This document shows positions 7,069-15,448 of a stretch of DNA of 41,218 bases, piece after piece; within the stretch, counting starts at the first letter, position 1; each line of letters starts with the position of its first letter. A program made the position numbers and the translations under genes. This DNA comes from an uncultured Pseudomonadota bacterium (GTDB lineage Bacteria; Pseudomonadota; Gammaproteobacteria; Steroidobacterales; Woeseiaceae). The stretch spans positions 1 through 41,218 of the forward strand of contig CAJXJW010000013.1 of the NCBI GenBank assembly GCA_913055625.1, given 5' to 3'. The notes under the pieces were generated by a model. The model ran no database searches. It was not told the origin of the DNA and saw nothing but the letters and a program-made list of their open reading frames with translations.

Positions 7069-10000
7069 ATGAAGGTCTGGGTTGTCGCAGTCCTTGCGAT
7101 TGCGAGCCTGGTCTTTGGCGCCGCCGTGGCGCCGATTGACGGCGCGACCGGCCCTGACGCGGTTCGCTTCCTCGGCCGCTTCCATCCGCTCGCGTTGCAC
7201 CTGCCCATCGCGTTTCTCGTGCTGGTGCCGTTGCTCGAGGCGTGCCGCCTGTTCCCGCGGGCGGCGTGGCTCGCGCAGTTCGCCGCGCCCGTCCTGCTGG
7301 TCGCAACCCTCACTGCATTCCTTACGGTGACGCTGGGCCTGATGCTCGCAGCCGGCGAAGGACACTCGGGCGACCTCGTGGACAAGCATCGCTGGGGCGG
7401 CGTCGCCGTGGCGTCCCTCGCGGCGATCGCGCTGGCTATTCGCTCGACGCTGGGCGCTGGCGCGCACTCCCGGGCCGGGTGGGCGGCGTACGGCGGCGTC
7501 CTCGCCGTGGCCTGCGCGGTACTCATGGTGACCGCGCACGCGGGCGGGTCCCTGGTTCACGGACCGGCCTACCTCGCCGAGTTCGCTCCTCAACCGATCG
7601 CGAAATGGCTCGGCGAAAAGCCACACGACGGGGCAGCCACCGTTGATGATCGCGGCGACCTGCCGGTGTCCGCCGCCACGATCGACCGGTTCGAGTCCGG
7701 CGTCCGCCCGCTGTTCGGCCGCTACTGCGTGAAGTGCCACGGCGACGGCAAGCAGGAGGCGAACTTCCGCATCGACGACCTCGTCGCCGGCATGACCAGC
7801 AGCCACGAGGTGCACGACTGGCACCGCGTGATGGACAAGCTGAACACGCACCAGATGCCGCCCGAGGATGCGCGGCCGTTGCCGGACGACGAACGCACCG
7901 CGATCGTCAGCTGGATCGAAACGGCGATGAAGGAGGAGGCGCGTTCCCGCCGGGCGAACAACGTCACCGCGTACATCCGCCGCCTCGCGAAACGCGAGTT
8001 CAACCACACGCTCCAGGACCTGTTCCGCGTGCCGGCGAACTTCGCGTCCCGGCTGCCACCGGATCCGCGCTCGGAAAAGGGCTACGACACGGACGCGAGC
8101 TTGCTGCGCGTGTCCGAGGTCGACCTGCGCGTGTACATCGATCTCGCGCGCGCCGCCGTTGACCGCTACGTAACCTTTGGTCCGCCGGCGAACGAGGTCG
8201 AACAGTACTTCCAGGAATTCGAGGACAACTATTTCTACGGACGCTGGCGGGCACATCACCTGTCCATCGCGAGGGCGCCGCGGCCGGTACCGGCCGACGA
8301 GTTCGCCAGGCGCGTCGCCGCCCACGAGGCGGGCGAACCCGTTTACCACGAGCAGTTCCTCGGTGCGCTGCCGTTCGGTCCCATCTCCTCGGGCGCGGAA
8401 GACGAGGTCGCCGGGGCGCGCGGCTACCCGCGGCGCCACGAGATGTTCGTCTACATCCCGACGCGCAAGACCGTCGGGGAAATGGTCGTGCGTGTGCACG
8501 CCGCGGCAACACCGGCCGCCAGCGACGGCGCGTTCCCGCGACTGCGCCTCGAAGTGGGCGAGAGCTACGACCGCAACCTGCTGGCCCTGAACGTTGGCGA
8601 GGTCGACGTGACCGCGCCGACGGACGAGCCCGGGGTTTACGAATTCCGGTTCCGGCTCGAGGACACGCGAAGCCCGCCGAACGCGACGAACGGCGGCGGG
8701 CCGGGCCGGTTCGACCGTCCCCTGTTGCTCGTGTTCTCCAACGTCGCCCGCCATCCCGACGGCGTCATCGGCTCGTCGCGCTATGCCCAGGAGGACCCGT
8801 CGCTGCCGGACGCGATCCGCGTTCGCGGCAGGTTACCGGGCAACACCGACGAGGTGATCGAGGGGGATCGTGTCGCGACCGAGAAGCTGCTGGCATCACG
8901 GCCCGGCCTGCTGCATCTCGATGCGCTCGAAGTCAGCATCACGCCCGTCGCGTCAGAGCCAGCGGTCGGGTGGAAGGTTGCCCGCGCGCCGGACGGCGCA
9001 AGCCTCGGCGACGAACAGAAAATCATCGCCGGGATGCTCTCGGAGTTCCTGCCGATCGCGTTCCGCCGTCCCGTAACGGATGGCGAGATTCAGCGCTACC
9101 TGGATACGTTCTCGTTGCTGAGGAAAAACGACGAGCCTTACGAAGTGGCCGTGCGCGAGACGCTTGCCGCTTCGCTCGTATCCCCGGAGTTCCTGTTCAT
9201 CGGCAATCCGCCGCCCGAGGCACTGTTCGACGGCCGGGACAACGCCGCGGACATCGAGCGCTCGCTGGCGCTCGCCTCGCGACTGTCGTACCTGGTCTGG
9301 TCGTCGGCACCGGATGCGCGCCTGCGGAACCTCGCGGCCGCCGGCAAGCTCGTCGACCCGCGCACGCTCGCGGAAGAGACGACGCGCATGCTCGAGGACG
9401 AGCGTTCGCGGCGCTTCTCGGATACCTTCGTGCGCCAGTGGCTGCACCTCGACGACCTCGGCAACGGAACCGTATCGACGGACTACTACCCGGAGTACAC
9501 GCCCGAACTCGGCGCGCTGATGGTCCGGCAGACGGTGGCGACGTTCCAGGACGTGTTCCACAACGACCGCGACGCGCGCTCGCTGTTCACCGACGACTAC
9601 CTGTTCCTGAACGACCAGCTTGCACGCCTCTATGGCGTGCCGGGCGTCCAGGGCGGCGACCTGCGGCGCGTTCGCATGGATCACGACATCGGACGTGCGG
9701 GCCTGATCGCCCAGCCCAGCATGCTGGCAATCAATTCCAACGGCATCGATTCGAACCCCGTCAAACGGGGCGTGTGGTTGCTGGAACGCATACTGGACGA
9801 CCCGCCGCCGGACCCGCCGCCGAACGTGCCGTCACTCGGCGCCGACGGCAAGTCGCTCGTGGGCCTCACGCTGCGGGAACAGATCGAGGGCCACCGCGAC
9901 AAGAGCGCGTGCATCAACTGCCACAAGAAGATCGACCCCTGGGGGCTCGCGTTCGAAAACTTCGATGCGACCGGCGCATGGCGCGACGAGGTGTCGGTCA

Positions 10001-10311
10001 GGCTCGGCGACGAGCGGATTTCGCGGGTCGTGGATGCCACCACGGTCTTGCCGGACGGCGCCGAAGTGCATGGCGCGGGCGAGCTGGGCAAGTACCTCCT
10101 CGAGGAGCGCGAGCGCGACGTGATGAAGGGCCTGGTCCGGCACATGATGACGTATGCCGTCGGCCACGAACTCGATATCCTCGACGAGCAGGAGGCCGAG
10201 GTGATCACCGACATGTTCCGGACGTCCGGATACAGTCTTAAGCACCTGGTGCTGGCAATCGCGCAGAGCGATGCGTTTGCACCGGGCAACCTGGAGACGA
10301 AAGATGGCTAG
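7069..10311 (+). CDS. Membrane-anchored cytochrome c / DUF1592-family protein
   Basis: 1080 residues. The N-terminal ~170 residues hold about five hydrophobic helices, like DUF2231-type membrane domains fused to planctomycete-style cytochromes. A c-heme site CVKCH (C220, C223, H224) follows, with a later Met-rich HQMPPE segment as possible axial ligand. The DUF1587-like stretch YIRRLAKREFNHTLQDLF, then DUF1595/1592/1588/1585-type regions follow. A second CxxCH, CINCH (C948-H952), sits in the DUF1588-like part before DPWGLAFENFDATGAWR. The biochemical role of this family is not established; a redox function is inferred from the hemes. ATG 7069 is used; GTG 7045 has a better upstream G-rich site and is possible. 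Its end overlaps the DUF1552 gene by 8 bp, the usual pairing for these two families. Confidence 0.88.
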   Translation: MKVWVVAVLAIASLVFGAAVAPIDGATGPDAVRFLGRFHPLALHLPIAFLVLVPLLEACRLFPRAAWLAQFAAPVLLVATLTAFLTVTLGLMLAAGEGHSGDLVDKHRWGGVAVASLAAIALAIRSTLGAGAHSRAGWAAYGGVLAVACAVLMVTAHAGGSLVHGPAYLAEFAPQPIAKWLGEKPHDGAATVDDRGDLPVSAATIDRFESGVRPLFGRYCVKCHGDGKQEANFRIDDLVAGMTSSHEVHDWHRVMDKLNTHQMPPEDARPLPDDERTAIVSWIETAMKEEARSRRANNVTAYIRRLAKREFNHTLQDLFRVPANFASRLPPDPRSEKGYDTDASLLRVSEVDLRVYIDLARAAVDRYVTFGPPANEVEQYFQEFEDNYFYGRWRAHHLSIARAPRPVPADEFARRVAAHEAGEPVYHEQFLGALPFGPISSGAEDEVAGARGYPRRHEMFVYIPTRKTVGEMVVRVHAAATPAASDGAFPRLRLEVGESYDRNLLALNVGEVDVTAPTDEPGVYEFRFRLEDTRSPPNATNGGGPGRFDRPLLLVFSNVARHPDGVIGSSRYAQEDPSLPDAIRVRGRLPGNTDEVIEGDRVATEKLLASRPGLLHLDALEVSITPVASEPAVGWKVARAPDGASLGDEQKIIAGMLSEFLPIAFRRPVTDGEIQRYLDTFSLLRKNDEPYEVAVRETLAASLVSPEFLFIGNPPPEALFDGRDNAADIERSLALASRLSYLVWSSAPDARLRNLAAAGKLVDPRTLAEETTRMLEDERSRRFSDTFVRQWLHLDDLGNGTVSTDYYPEYTPELGALMVRQTVATFQDVFHNDRDARSLFTDDYLFLNDQLARLYGVPGVQGGDLRRVRMDHDIGRAGLIAQPSMLAINSNGIDSNPVKRGVWLLERILDDPPPDPPPNVPSLGADGKSLVGLTLREQIEGHRDKSACINCHKKIDPWGLAFENFDATGAWRDEVSVRLGDERISRVVDATTVLPDGAEVHGAGELGKYLLEERERDVMKGLVRHMMTYAVGHELDILDEQEAEVITDMFRTSGYSLKHLVLAIAQSDAFAPGNLETKDG

Positions 10312-11683
10312 ACGCAATCCACGGGTAGGGCGCCGCGCATTCCTGAAGTCGGCAGGCGCCACGCTGCTGCTGCCGGCGACGGCGGGCATGACCTACGCGA
10401 GCGGGAACCGGGAAGCCGCCCGGCTGGTATCGCCGGGTGCGGACGCGCCGCGGCGCCTTTGCGCGATTTTCGTCGGCAACGGCGTTGCCATGCCGCCGCC
10501 GGGCAACCCGTTGCACGAGACCTGGCACTGGTTTCCGCACGAACTGGGACCGGACTACAAGCTGACCAAGCCGCTCGAGCCGCTCGCCGGTCTCCGGGAC
10601 CAGTTTTCCGTGATCTCGGGGCTGTCGCACCCGACGCTCTGGCCGATCTACGCACACACGACCGCCGGCTACTTCCTCACGGGCGCCGACCCGCAGGCGC
10701 CGGGCGGCAACTCGATCTCGATGGACCAGGTGATGGCGGAGTTCGCGGGGTCGCGGACACTGTACCCGTCCCTGACGATCGGCACGGAAGGCGGTGCCGG
10801 TGACGTTTCCCGCAGCAATACGTTGTCGTACATGCAGAGCGGCCAGCCGATCCCTGCCATCGGCGGCACCCCGAGGGCCGTGTTCAACGAACTGTTCAGC
10901 GTCGACAACCGGGACAAGGCGGCACAGGTGCGCAGCTTCAATCGCGACCGGAGCATGCTGGATGCCGCCGTGCAGCAGTTGAATTCGCTGCAGTCGAGGC
11001 TCGGTCCCGAAGACCGGCGACGCCTCGACGAATACCTGACGTCGGTCCGCAATACCGAGACGCGCATCGACCGCGCCGAGGCGTGGCTCGACGTGCCGAA
11101 GCCCGAGGTCGACGCCAGCCAGTTCCAGCTCGACGCGGACCCGGTCAGCGACGGTCCGGCGGCGTTCCTCGATGCCATGTACCAGCTCGTGCACACCGCG
11201 TTCGTGACCGACTCGACGCGCATCGCGACGTTCCAGGCGGTTGGCGAGGGTGCCGGCGCCATCGCGAAGGAGTTCCCCAAGGCGCTGGGCATGGACCGCA
11301 TCCACCACCAGCTCACCCACGAGTACGACAAGACCGAGGACGGCTGGGAGAACTGGGCGCGCTACGACCGTTTCCAGGTCGAGCGCCTCGCGCTGTTCCT
11401 GGAGCTGCTGGCGGGTACGGAGGACCCGTTCGCCGATGGTTCGCTGCTGGACAACACGATCGTGTTGTACGGCTCCGGCACCAGCGAGACGCACGTGACA
11501 CGAAACTACCCGATCATCGTCGCGGGCGGCCGCAACCTCGGGCTGGCTCACGGCACACATCGCCGCTACGACGACGGCATCCCGTTCTCGAACCTGCTGT
11601 TGACGCTGTTGCAGACGCTCGGCGTGCCGGCGGAGAGTTTTGCGGATTCCACCGGCACGCTCGACCTGACGGCCGTCGCCTGA
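10304..11683 (+). CDS. DUF1552 family protein, Tat-exported
   Basis: 459 residues. The N terminus RVGRRAFLKSAGATLLLPATAG is a twin-arginine signal, so the protein is folded before export and may carry a cofactor. The body matches the DUF1552 family by its features: the RRLCAIFVGNGVAMPPPGNP-like opening, the central LDEYLTSVRNTETRIDRAE and the C-terminal DNTIVLYGSGTSETH / HRRYDDGIPFSNLLLTLLQTLGV. The family usually sits directly downstream of DUF1592 proteins; its reaction is unknown. The start overlaps the preceding stop by 8 bp, indicating translational coupling. Confidence 0.9.
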   Translation: MARRNPRVGRRAFLKSAGATLLLPATAGMTYASGNREAARLVSPGADAPRRLCAIFVGNGVAMPPPGNPLHETWHWFPHELGPDYKLTKPLEPLAGLRDQFSVISGLSHPTLWPIYAHTTAGYFLTGADPQAPGGNSISMDQVMAEFAGSRTLYPSLTIGTEGGAGDVSRSNTLSYMQSGQPIPAIGGTPRAVFNELFSVDNRDKAAQVRSFNRDRSMLDAAVQQLNSLQSRLGPEDRRRLDEYLTSVRNTETRIDRAEAWLDVPKPEVDASQFQLDADPVSDGPAAFLDAMYQLVHTAFVTDSTRIATFQAVGEGAGAIAKEFPKALGMDRIHHQLTHEYDKTEDGWENWARYDRFQVERLALFLELLAGTEDPFADGSLLDNTIVLYGSGTSETHVTRNYPIIVAGGRNLGLAHGTHRRYDDGIPFSNLLLTLLQTLGVPAESFADSTGTLDLTAVA

Positions 11684-11704
11684 CAGGCGAGTTTCGGCGC
11701 GTGC

Positions 11705-11710
11705 GAGGAG
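11705..11710 (+). promoter_or_regulatory. Ribosome-binding site deciding the start of the small secreted protein
   Basis: GAGGAG ends one base before ATG 11712 but seven bases before ATG 11718. The second ATG therefore has proper spacing and is taken as the start. Confidence 0.6.
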
Positions 11711-11717
11711 CATGAAG

Positions 11718-12188
11718 ATGAAGTCAGGTGCCGTCCCGGCGTTCGCCGTGGCCAGCCTGCTGTCGTGGTCGGGCGCGGTTGCGGGCCCGGAGCGGTTTCC
11801 GGCGACGGGCTTCGTCGTCAATGCGGCCGGCCAGCAGTGCCGTTACCGGCAGAAGGTCGTCAGCAACGCGCTGCATTTCCACGGTGACGCGATCTCGACG
11901 ACGATCGGCGAGATGACGTTCGACGATCCGCGCTGCATGCAGGTCACGGACGACGAGCCGGATGCCGGCAAGGTAGCGATCAACCGGCTGATCGCCACCT
12001 GGTATTCACACCCCGACGCCGACTTCGACACCGAGCATCTCTACAAGACCAGCCTGTACCAGGAGGTCGGGGTCTGCATGCAGTCGCGAAGCTACGCCGC
12101 CATCGGCATCGCCATCGACTACGTCGTCGAGGACGGCCACATCGTCCGCGTATTTCACGGGCCGACGCTCGAGGGCTGCCTTGTCTGA
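11718..12188 (+). CDS. Small secreted four-cysteine protein, unknown function
   Basis: 156 residues with a signal peptide (MKSGAVPAFAVASLLSWSGAVAG). The mature part has four cysteines (in QQCRY, DPRCMQ, VGVCMQ and the C-terminal EGCLV), an even number that would fit two periplasmic disulfides. I recognise no family. It lies 34 bp after the DUF1552 gene and 108 bp before the PQQ dehydrogenase, all on one strand. The position and export suggest an accessory protein of the redox cluster. GC content and codon use look like the neighbours. Confidence 0.75.
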   Translation: MKSGAVPAFAVASLLSWSGAVAGPERFPATGFVVNAAGQQCRYRQKVVSNALHFHGDAISTTIGEMTFDDPRCMQVTDDEPDAGKVAINRLIATWYSHPDADFDTEHLYKTSLYQEVGVCMQSRSYAAIGIAIDYVVEDGHIVRVFHGPTLEGCLV

Positions 12189-12296
12189 CGCGGCGGAACA
12201 CCGCTGCCGCGCGCATGCCCGGCGGGCCCGGGCCCGAAAGATGACCATCCACATTCCCGTCTTTGTACAATGGCCCGCCAATCCGGGGGGTGGGCG

Positions 12297-14492
12297 ATGA
12301 CAACAGGATTCGGCGCACGGGCGACGGCGGGCATGCTGGCTGCGGTTCTCGCGAGTGCCTGCGCAGACCGTGACACCGGCGGTGTCGAGGAGCACCGTAC
12401 CTGGCAGGACTACGGCGGCGGCGCCAGCCAGCTGCAGTATTCGTCGCTCGACCAGGTCAACCGGGAGAACGTCCGCGAACTCGAGCTCGCATGGACCTAC
12501 GACTCGGGCGACCTCGATTCCGAGGACCGCCCCTACCACGCGAAACGCCGTCTGCATCACACGCCGATTATCCTCGGCGATCGCCTCTACGGCGTCAGTC
12601 CCGCGCTGCGGGTGTTCGCGCTCAATGCCGCGACCGGTGAGCTGCTCTGGGACCGGGCGCCGACGCTCGCGCCCGGCGAGAAAAGCCAGGGCGGCGTGTT
12701 CATCCGCGGGCTGATGCAGTGGCAGGGCGAGCGCATCCTGTACACCGCCGGGCACTACCTGTACGCGCTGGACGCCAGCACCGGCGAGCCCATCCCGTCA
12801 TTCGGCGACAACGGCCGCGTCGACCTGCGCGAAGGGCTCGGCAGGCCGGTCGACTCGGTCGGCATCTCGTCGACGAGCCCGGGCATCGTGTTCGGCGATC
12901 TCGTCATCATGGGTTCCAGCATCGCCGAGACCCTGCCGGCGGCGCCCGGCGACGTGCGTGCGTACGATGTCCGGAGCGGCGAACTCGTGTGGTCGTTCCA
13001 TACGATCCCGCATCCCGGCGAGTTCGGCCACGACACGTGGCCCGAGGACGCGTGGACCTACTCCGGCGGCGCGAACGTCTGGAGCGGCTTCAGCCTCGAT
13101 CATGAGCGTGGCCTCGTATTCTTTGGCACCGGCTCGGCCTCGGACGACTTCTACGGCGCGAACCGCGTGGGCGACAACCTGTTCGCGAACAGCATCGTCG
13201 CGCTGGACGCACGCACCGGCAAGCGCCGATGGCACTTCCAGGTCGTGCGCCACGACGTGTGGGATCGCGACCTGCCGGCGCCACCGGTGCTCGGAACGGT
13301 ACTCCGCGACGGTGAGCCGGTAGACGCGGTCATCCAGATCACGAAGTCCGGCCACGTGTTCGTCCTCGACCGCGACACCGGCGAGTCGCTGTTCCCGCTC
13401 CGGGAGGTGCCAATACAGCCGTCCGAGATGCCCGGCGAGAAACTCGCCGAGACGCAGGTACTGCCGGTTCTGCCGAAACCGTTTGCGCGCCAGGAGATCG
13501 ACGAAGCCACGCTGACCGATCGTACGCCGGAGGCCGCGGCGTACGTGCGCGCGGCCCTCGAGAACACCACGATCGGTGGCCAGTTCATCCCGCCGTCCAC
13601 GCGGGCGCAGGCCATATTCCCGGGCTTCGACGGGGGCGGCGAATGGGGCGGCCCGGCGTTCGATCCGGAAACCCGGCTGCTGTACGTGAACGCGAACGAG
13701 ATGCCGTGGCTGCTGAAGCTCGATGAAAAGCAGCCGCTGCCGGCCGGCGCGGATGCGGCTGACGTGTACGAGGCGCTTTGCGCGCCGTGCCACGGTGCGG
13801 ACCGGAAGGGCAGCGGCGATTTCCCCGGGCTCGAAGACCTCGCGGAACGCATGGAACACGACGCACTCACGCGCCTGCTGCAGACCGGCCGCGGCCGCAT
13901 GCCGGGCTTCGACGCGCATCTCGACTGGCGGGCGCGCGAAGCGCTGGCCGCGTACTTGCTGTACGGCAGGAACGAACCGATCGAGTCCGCGCTCGGCGCC
14001 GACTCGCCGTTGTTCCTGCGTTTCCGTATTGCCGGTTACCCGCTGTTCACCGACCACGAGGGCTACCCGGCCGTGAAGCCGCCGTGGGGAACGCTGACCG
14101 CGATCGACCTCGACACCGGCGAGCACCGGTGGCAGGTCCCGCTCGGCGAATACCCCGAGCTGGTCGAGCAGGGGCTCGCCAACACCGGGTCGCAGAACTA
14201 CGGCGGGCCGGTCGTCACGGCCGGCGGGCTCGTGATCGTCGCGGCGACGCTGTTCGATCGCCGGATACGCGCGTTCGACAAGGCGACCGGCGAATTGCTG
14301 TGGCAGTACGAACTCCCGGCCGCCGGCGTCGCGACGCCCGCCGTCTACGCGGTGGACGGACGCCAGTACATCGTCATCGCCGCCGGTGGCGGCAAGTTCG
14401 GCGGCCCGCAATCGGGCAAGTACCTCGCTTTTGCATTACCCCGCGGCGCCGATGCGCCCGCCAACGATTCCAACGAAGGAGCAACACGATGA
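12297..14492 (+). CDS. PQQ-dependent dehydrogenase lipoprotein with an internal cytochrome c domain
   Basis: 731 residues, quinoprotein dehydrogenase of the glucose/alcohol dehydrogenase type. It would oxidise a sugar or alcohol in the periplasm and pass electrons to a c-heme. The N terminus ends in a lipobox-like LASAC (C22). Propeller W-motifs are visible (ALNAATGELLWD, ALDARTGKRRWHF, AFDKATGELLWQYE), as is the family's opening WQDYGGGASQLQYSSLDQVN. A c-type heme domain is inserted at about residues 490-560, with CAPCH (C495, C498, H499) and a candidate Met ligand in GRMPGF. The propeller then resumes to NYGGPVVTAGGLV and AAGGGKFG. ATG 12297 is preferred to 12270 because GGGGGGTGGG lies just upstream. 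Its stop overlaps the next start (ATGA). No PQQ synthesis genes are in the window. Confidence 0.92.
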   Translation: MTTGFGARATAGMLAAVLASACADRDTGGVEEHRTWQDYGGGASQLQYSSLDQVNRENVRELELAWTYDSGDLDSEDRPYHAKRRLHHTPIILGDRLYGVSPALRVFALNAATGELLWDRAPTLAPGEKSQGGVFIRGLMQWQGERILYTAGHYLYALDASTGEPIPSFGDNGRVDLREGLGRPVDSVGISSTSPGIVFGDLVIMGSSIAETLPAAPGDVRAYDVRSGELVWSFHTIPHPGEFGHDTWPEDAWTYSGGANVWSGFSLDHERGLVFFGTGSASDDFYGANRVGDNLFANSIVALDARTGKRRWHFQVVRHDVWDRDLPAPPVLGTVLRDGEPVDAVIQITKSGHVFVLDRDTGESLFPLREVPIQPSEMPGEKLAETQVLPVLPKPFARQEIDEATLTDRTPEAAAYVRAALENTTIGGQFIPPSTRAQAIFPGFDGGGEWGGPAFDPETRLLYVNANEMPWLLKLDEKQPLPAGADAADVYEALCAPCHGADRKGSGDFPGLEDLAERMEHDALTRLLQTGRGRMPGFDAHLDWRAREALAAYLLYGRNEPIESALGADSPLFLRFRIAGYPLFTDHEGYPAVKPPWGTLTAIDLDTGEHRWQVPLGEYPELVEQGLANTGSQNYGGPVVTAGGLVIVAATLFDRRIRAFDKATGELLWQYELPAAGVATPAVYAVDGRQYIVIAAGGGKFGGPQSGKYLAFALPRGADAPANDSNEGATR

Positions 14493-15337
14493 GTCAACCC
14501 GGGAACAAGCGCGCGCTGCTGATGGCCGCCGTCATGATGCTGGTCGGTGCGGCCGCGCAGGCCGAGGAACTCGGCATCCAGCTCTACAGCCTGCGCAACC
14601 AGCTCGCCGAGGACGTGCCGACCACGTTCGCGCAGGTGCAGGACTGGGGCCTCGAGGTCGTCGAGGGCGGCGGCGCTTTGTACGGGCTGCCCGTCGACGA
14701 GTACCGCGACGCGCTGGAGGAGAATGGCCTGGAACTGGTCAGCGTGGACACGTCGTTCGACGAATTGCGCGACAACCCGATCGCCGTGGTCTACAAGGCG
14801 CGCTACTTCGGCGCGGAATTCGCGACGTTCTACTGGATACCGCACGACGCCGACAAGGGCTTCACGATCGACGACGTGAACGCAGCAGTGAAGGTCATGA
14901 ACGAGGCCGGCAAGCTGCTCAAGGCGAACGGCATCACGCTGCAGTACCACCCGCACGGCTTCGAGTTCCTTCCCTGGGAAGACGGCACGCTGATCGATCC
15001 GCTGATCACCGGCGTCACCGAGGCGCAGTTCCAGATGGACGTGTTCTGGGTGAAGCAGGGCGGCATGGACCCGGTTGCGCTACTGAAAAAATACCCCGGC
15101 CGCTTCACGTCGCTGCACCTGAAGGACCGCGAGCACGGCACACCGAACTCGACGAACGGGCGCGCCGACGACGAGACGAACGTCACGCTCGGCGACGGCG
15201 ACGTCGGCATCGCGGCGGTCGTCGCCGAAGCGCGCCGCCAGGGCATCCGCTACTTCTTCATCGAAGACGAATCCTCGCGCGTGATGCGGCAGGTCCCGGC
15301 GAGCATCGAGTACCTGGGGACGCTGCCCCGCAACTGA
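14489..15337 (+). CDS. Exported sugar phosphate isomerase/epimerase-like TIM barrel
   Basis: 282 residues. A signal peptide (to AAAQA, about residue 23) precedes a xylose-isomerase-like TIM barrel that starts with the typical LGIQLYSLRNQL. Likely metal ligands lie in YHPHGFEF, QMDVFWV, LHLKDREHG and FFIEDES, as in the AP-endonuclease-2/xylose-isomerase family. The start overlaps the dehydrogenase stop by 4 bp and has GAAGGA upstream. Most family members are cytoplasmic, so export and coupling to a PQQ dehydrogenase suggest an action on an oxidised (keto) sugar in the periplasm. That substrate is inference. Confidence 0.9.
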   Translation: MSQPGNKRALLMAAVMMLVGAAAQAEELGIQLYSLRNQLAEDVPTTFAQVQDWGLEVVEGGGALYGLPVDEYRDALEENGLELVSVDTSFDELRDNPIAVVYKARYFGAEFATFYWIPHDADKGFTIDDVNAAVKVMNEAGKLLKANGITLQYHPHGFEFLPWEDGTLIDPLITGVTEAQFQMDVFWVKQGGMDPVALLKKYPGRFTSLHLKDREHGTPNSTNGRADDETNVTLGDGDVGIAAVVAEARRQGIRYFFIEDESSRVMRQVPASIEYLGTLPRN

Positions 15338-15363
15338 TCCCCCCGGCGCGGTCGCTGGCGTTC

Positions 15364-15417
15364 TCGCCAGCGGCCGCGCAACGCGGTATATTGTCCGCGA
15401 ATGGTAACGCTACCATT
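15364..15417 (+). promoter_or_regulatory. Promoter and LacI-family-type operator of the GH3 gene
   Basis: TCGCCA (15364-15369), a 17-bp spacer and TATATT (15387-15392) predict a start near 15399. The palindrome AATGGTA-ACGC-TACCATT (15400-15417, 7-bp arms, central CG) begins at that point. The form AATnnnAnCGnTnnnATT is typical of LacI-family operators for sugar genes. A bound repressor would block transcription. No LacI-type gene is in the window. Confidence 0.65.
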
Positions 15418-15448
15418 TTCGCAACAGGCACTGTGGGGGGATCACCAG

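Noticed and set aside
7051..8754. 567-codon leftward open frame opposite the DUF1592 gene
   Set aside because: Composition of His/Arg/Val/Asp typical of an antisense shadow; no domain recognised.
12241..12271. Promoter for the PQQ dehydrogenase with TACAAT as -10
   Set aside because: The only -35-like hexamer (ATGACC) is 19 bp away and poor; the gene may be read from the upstream promoter.
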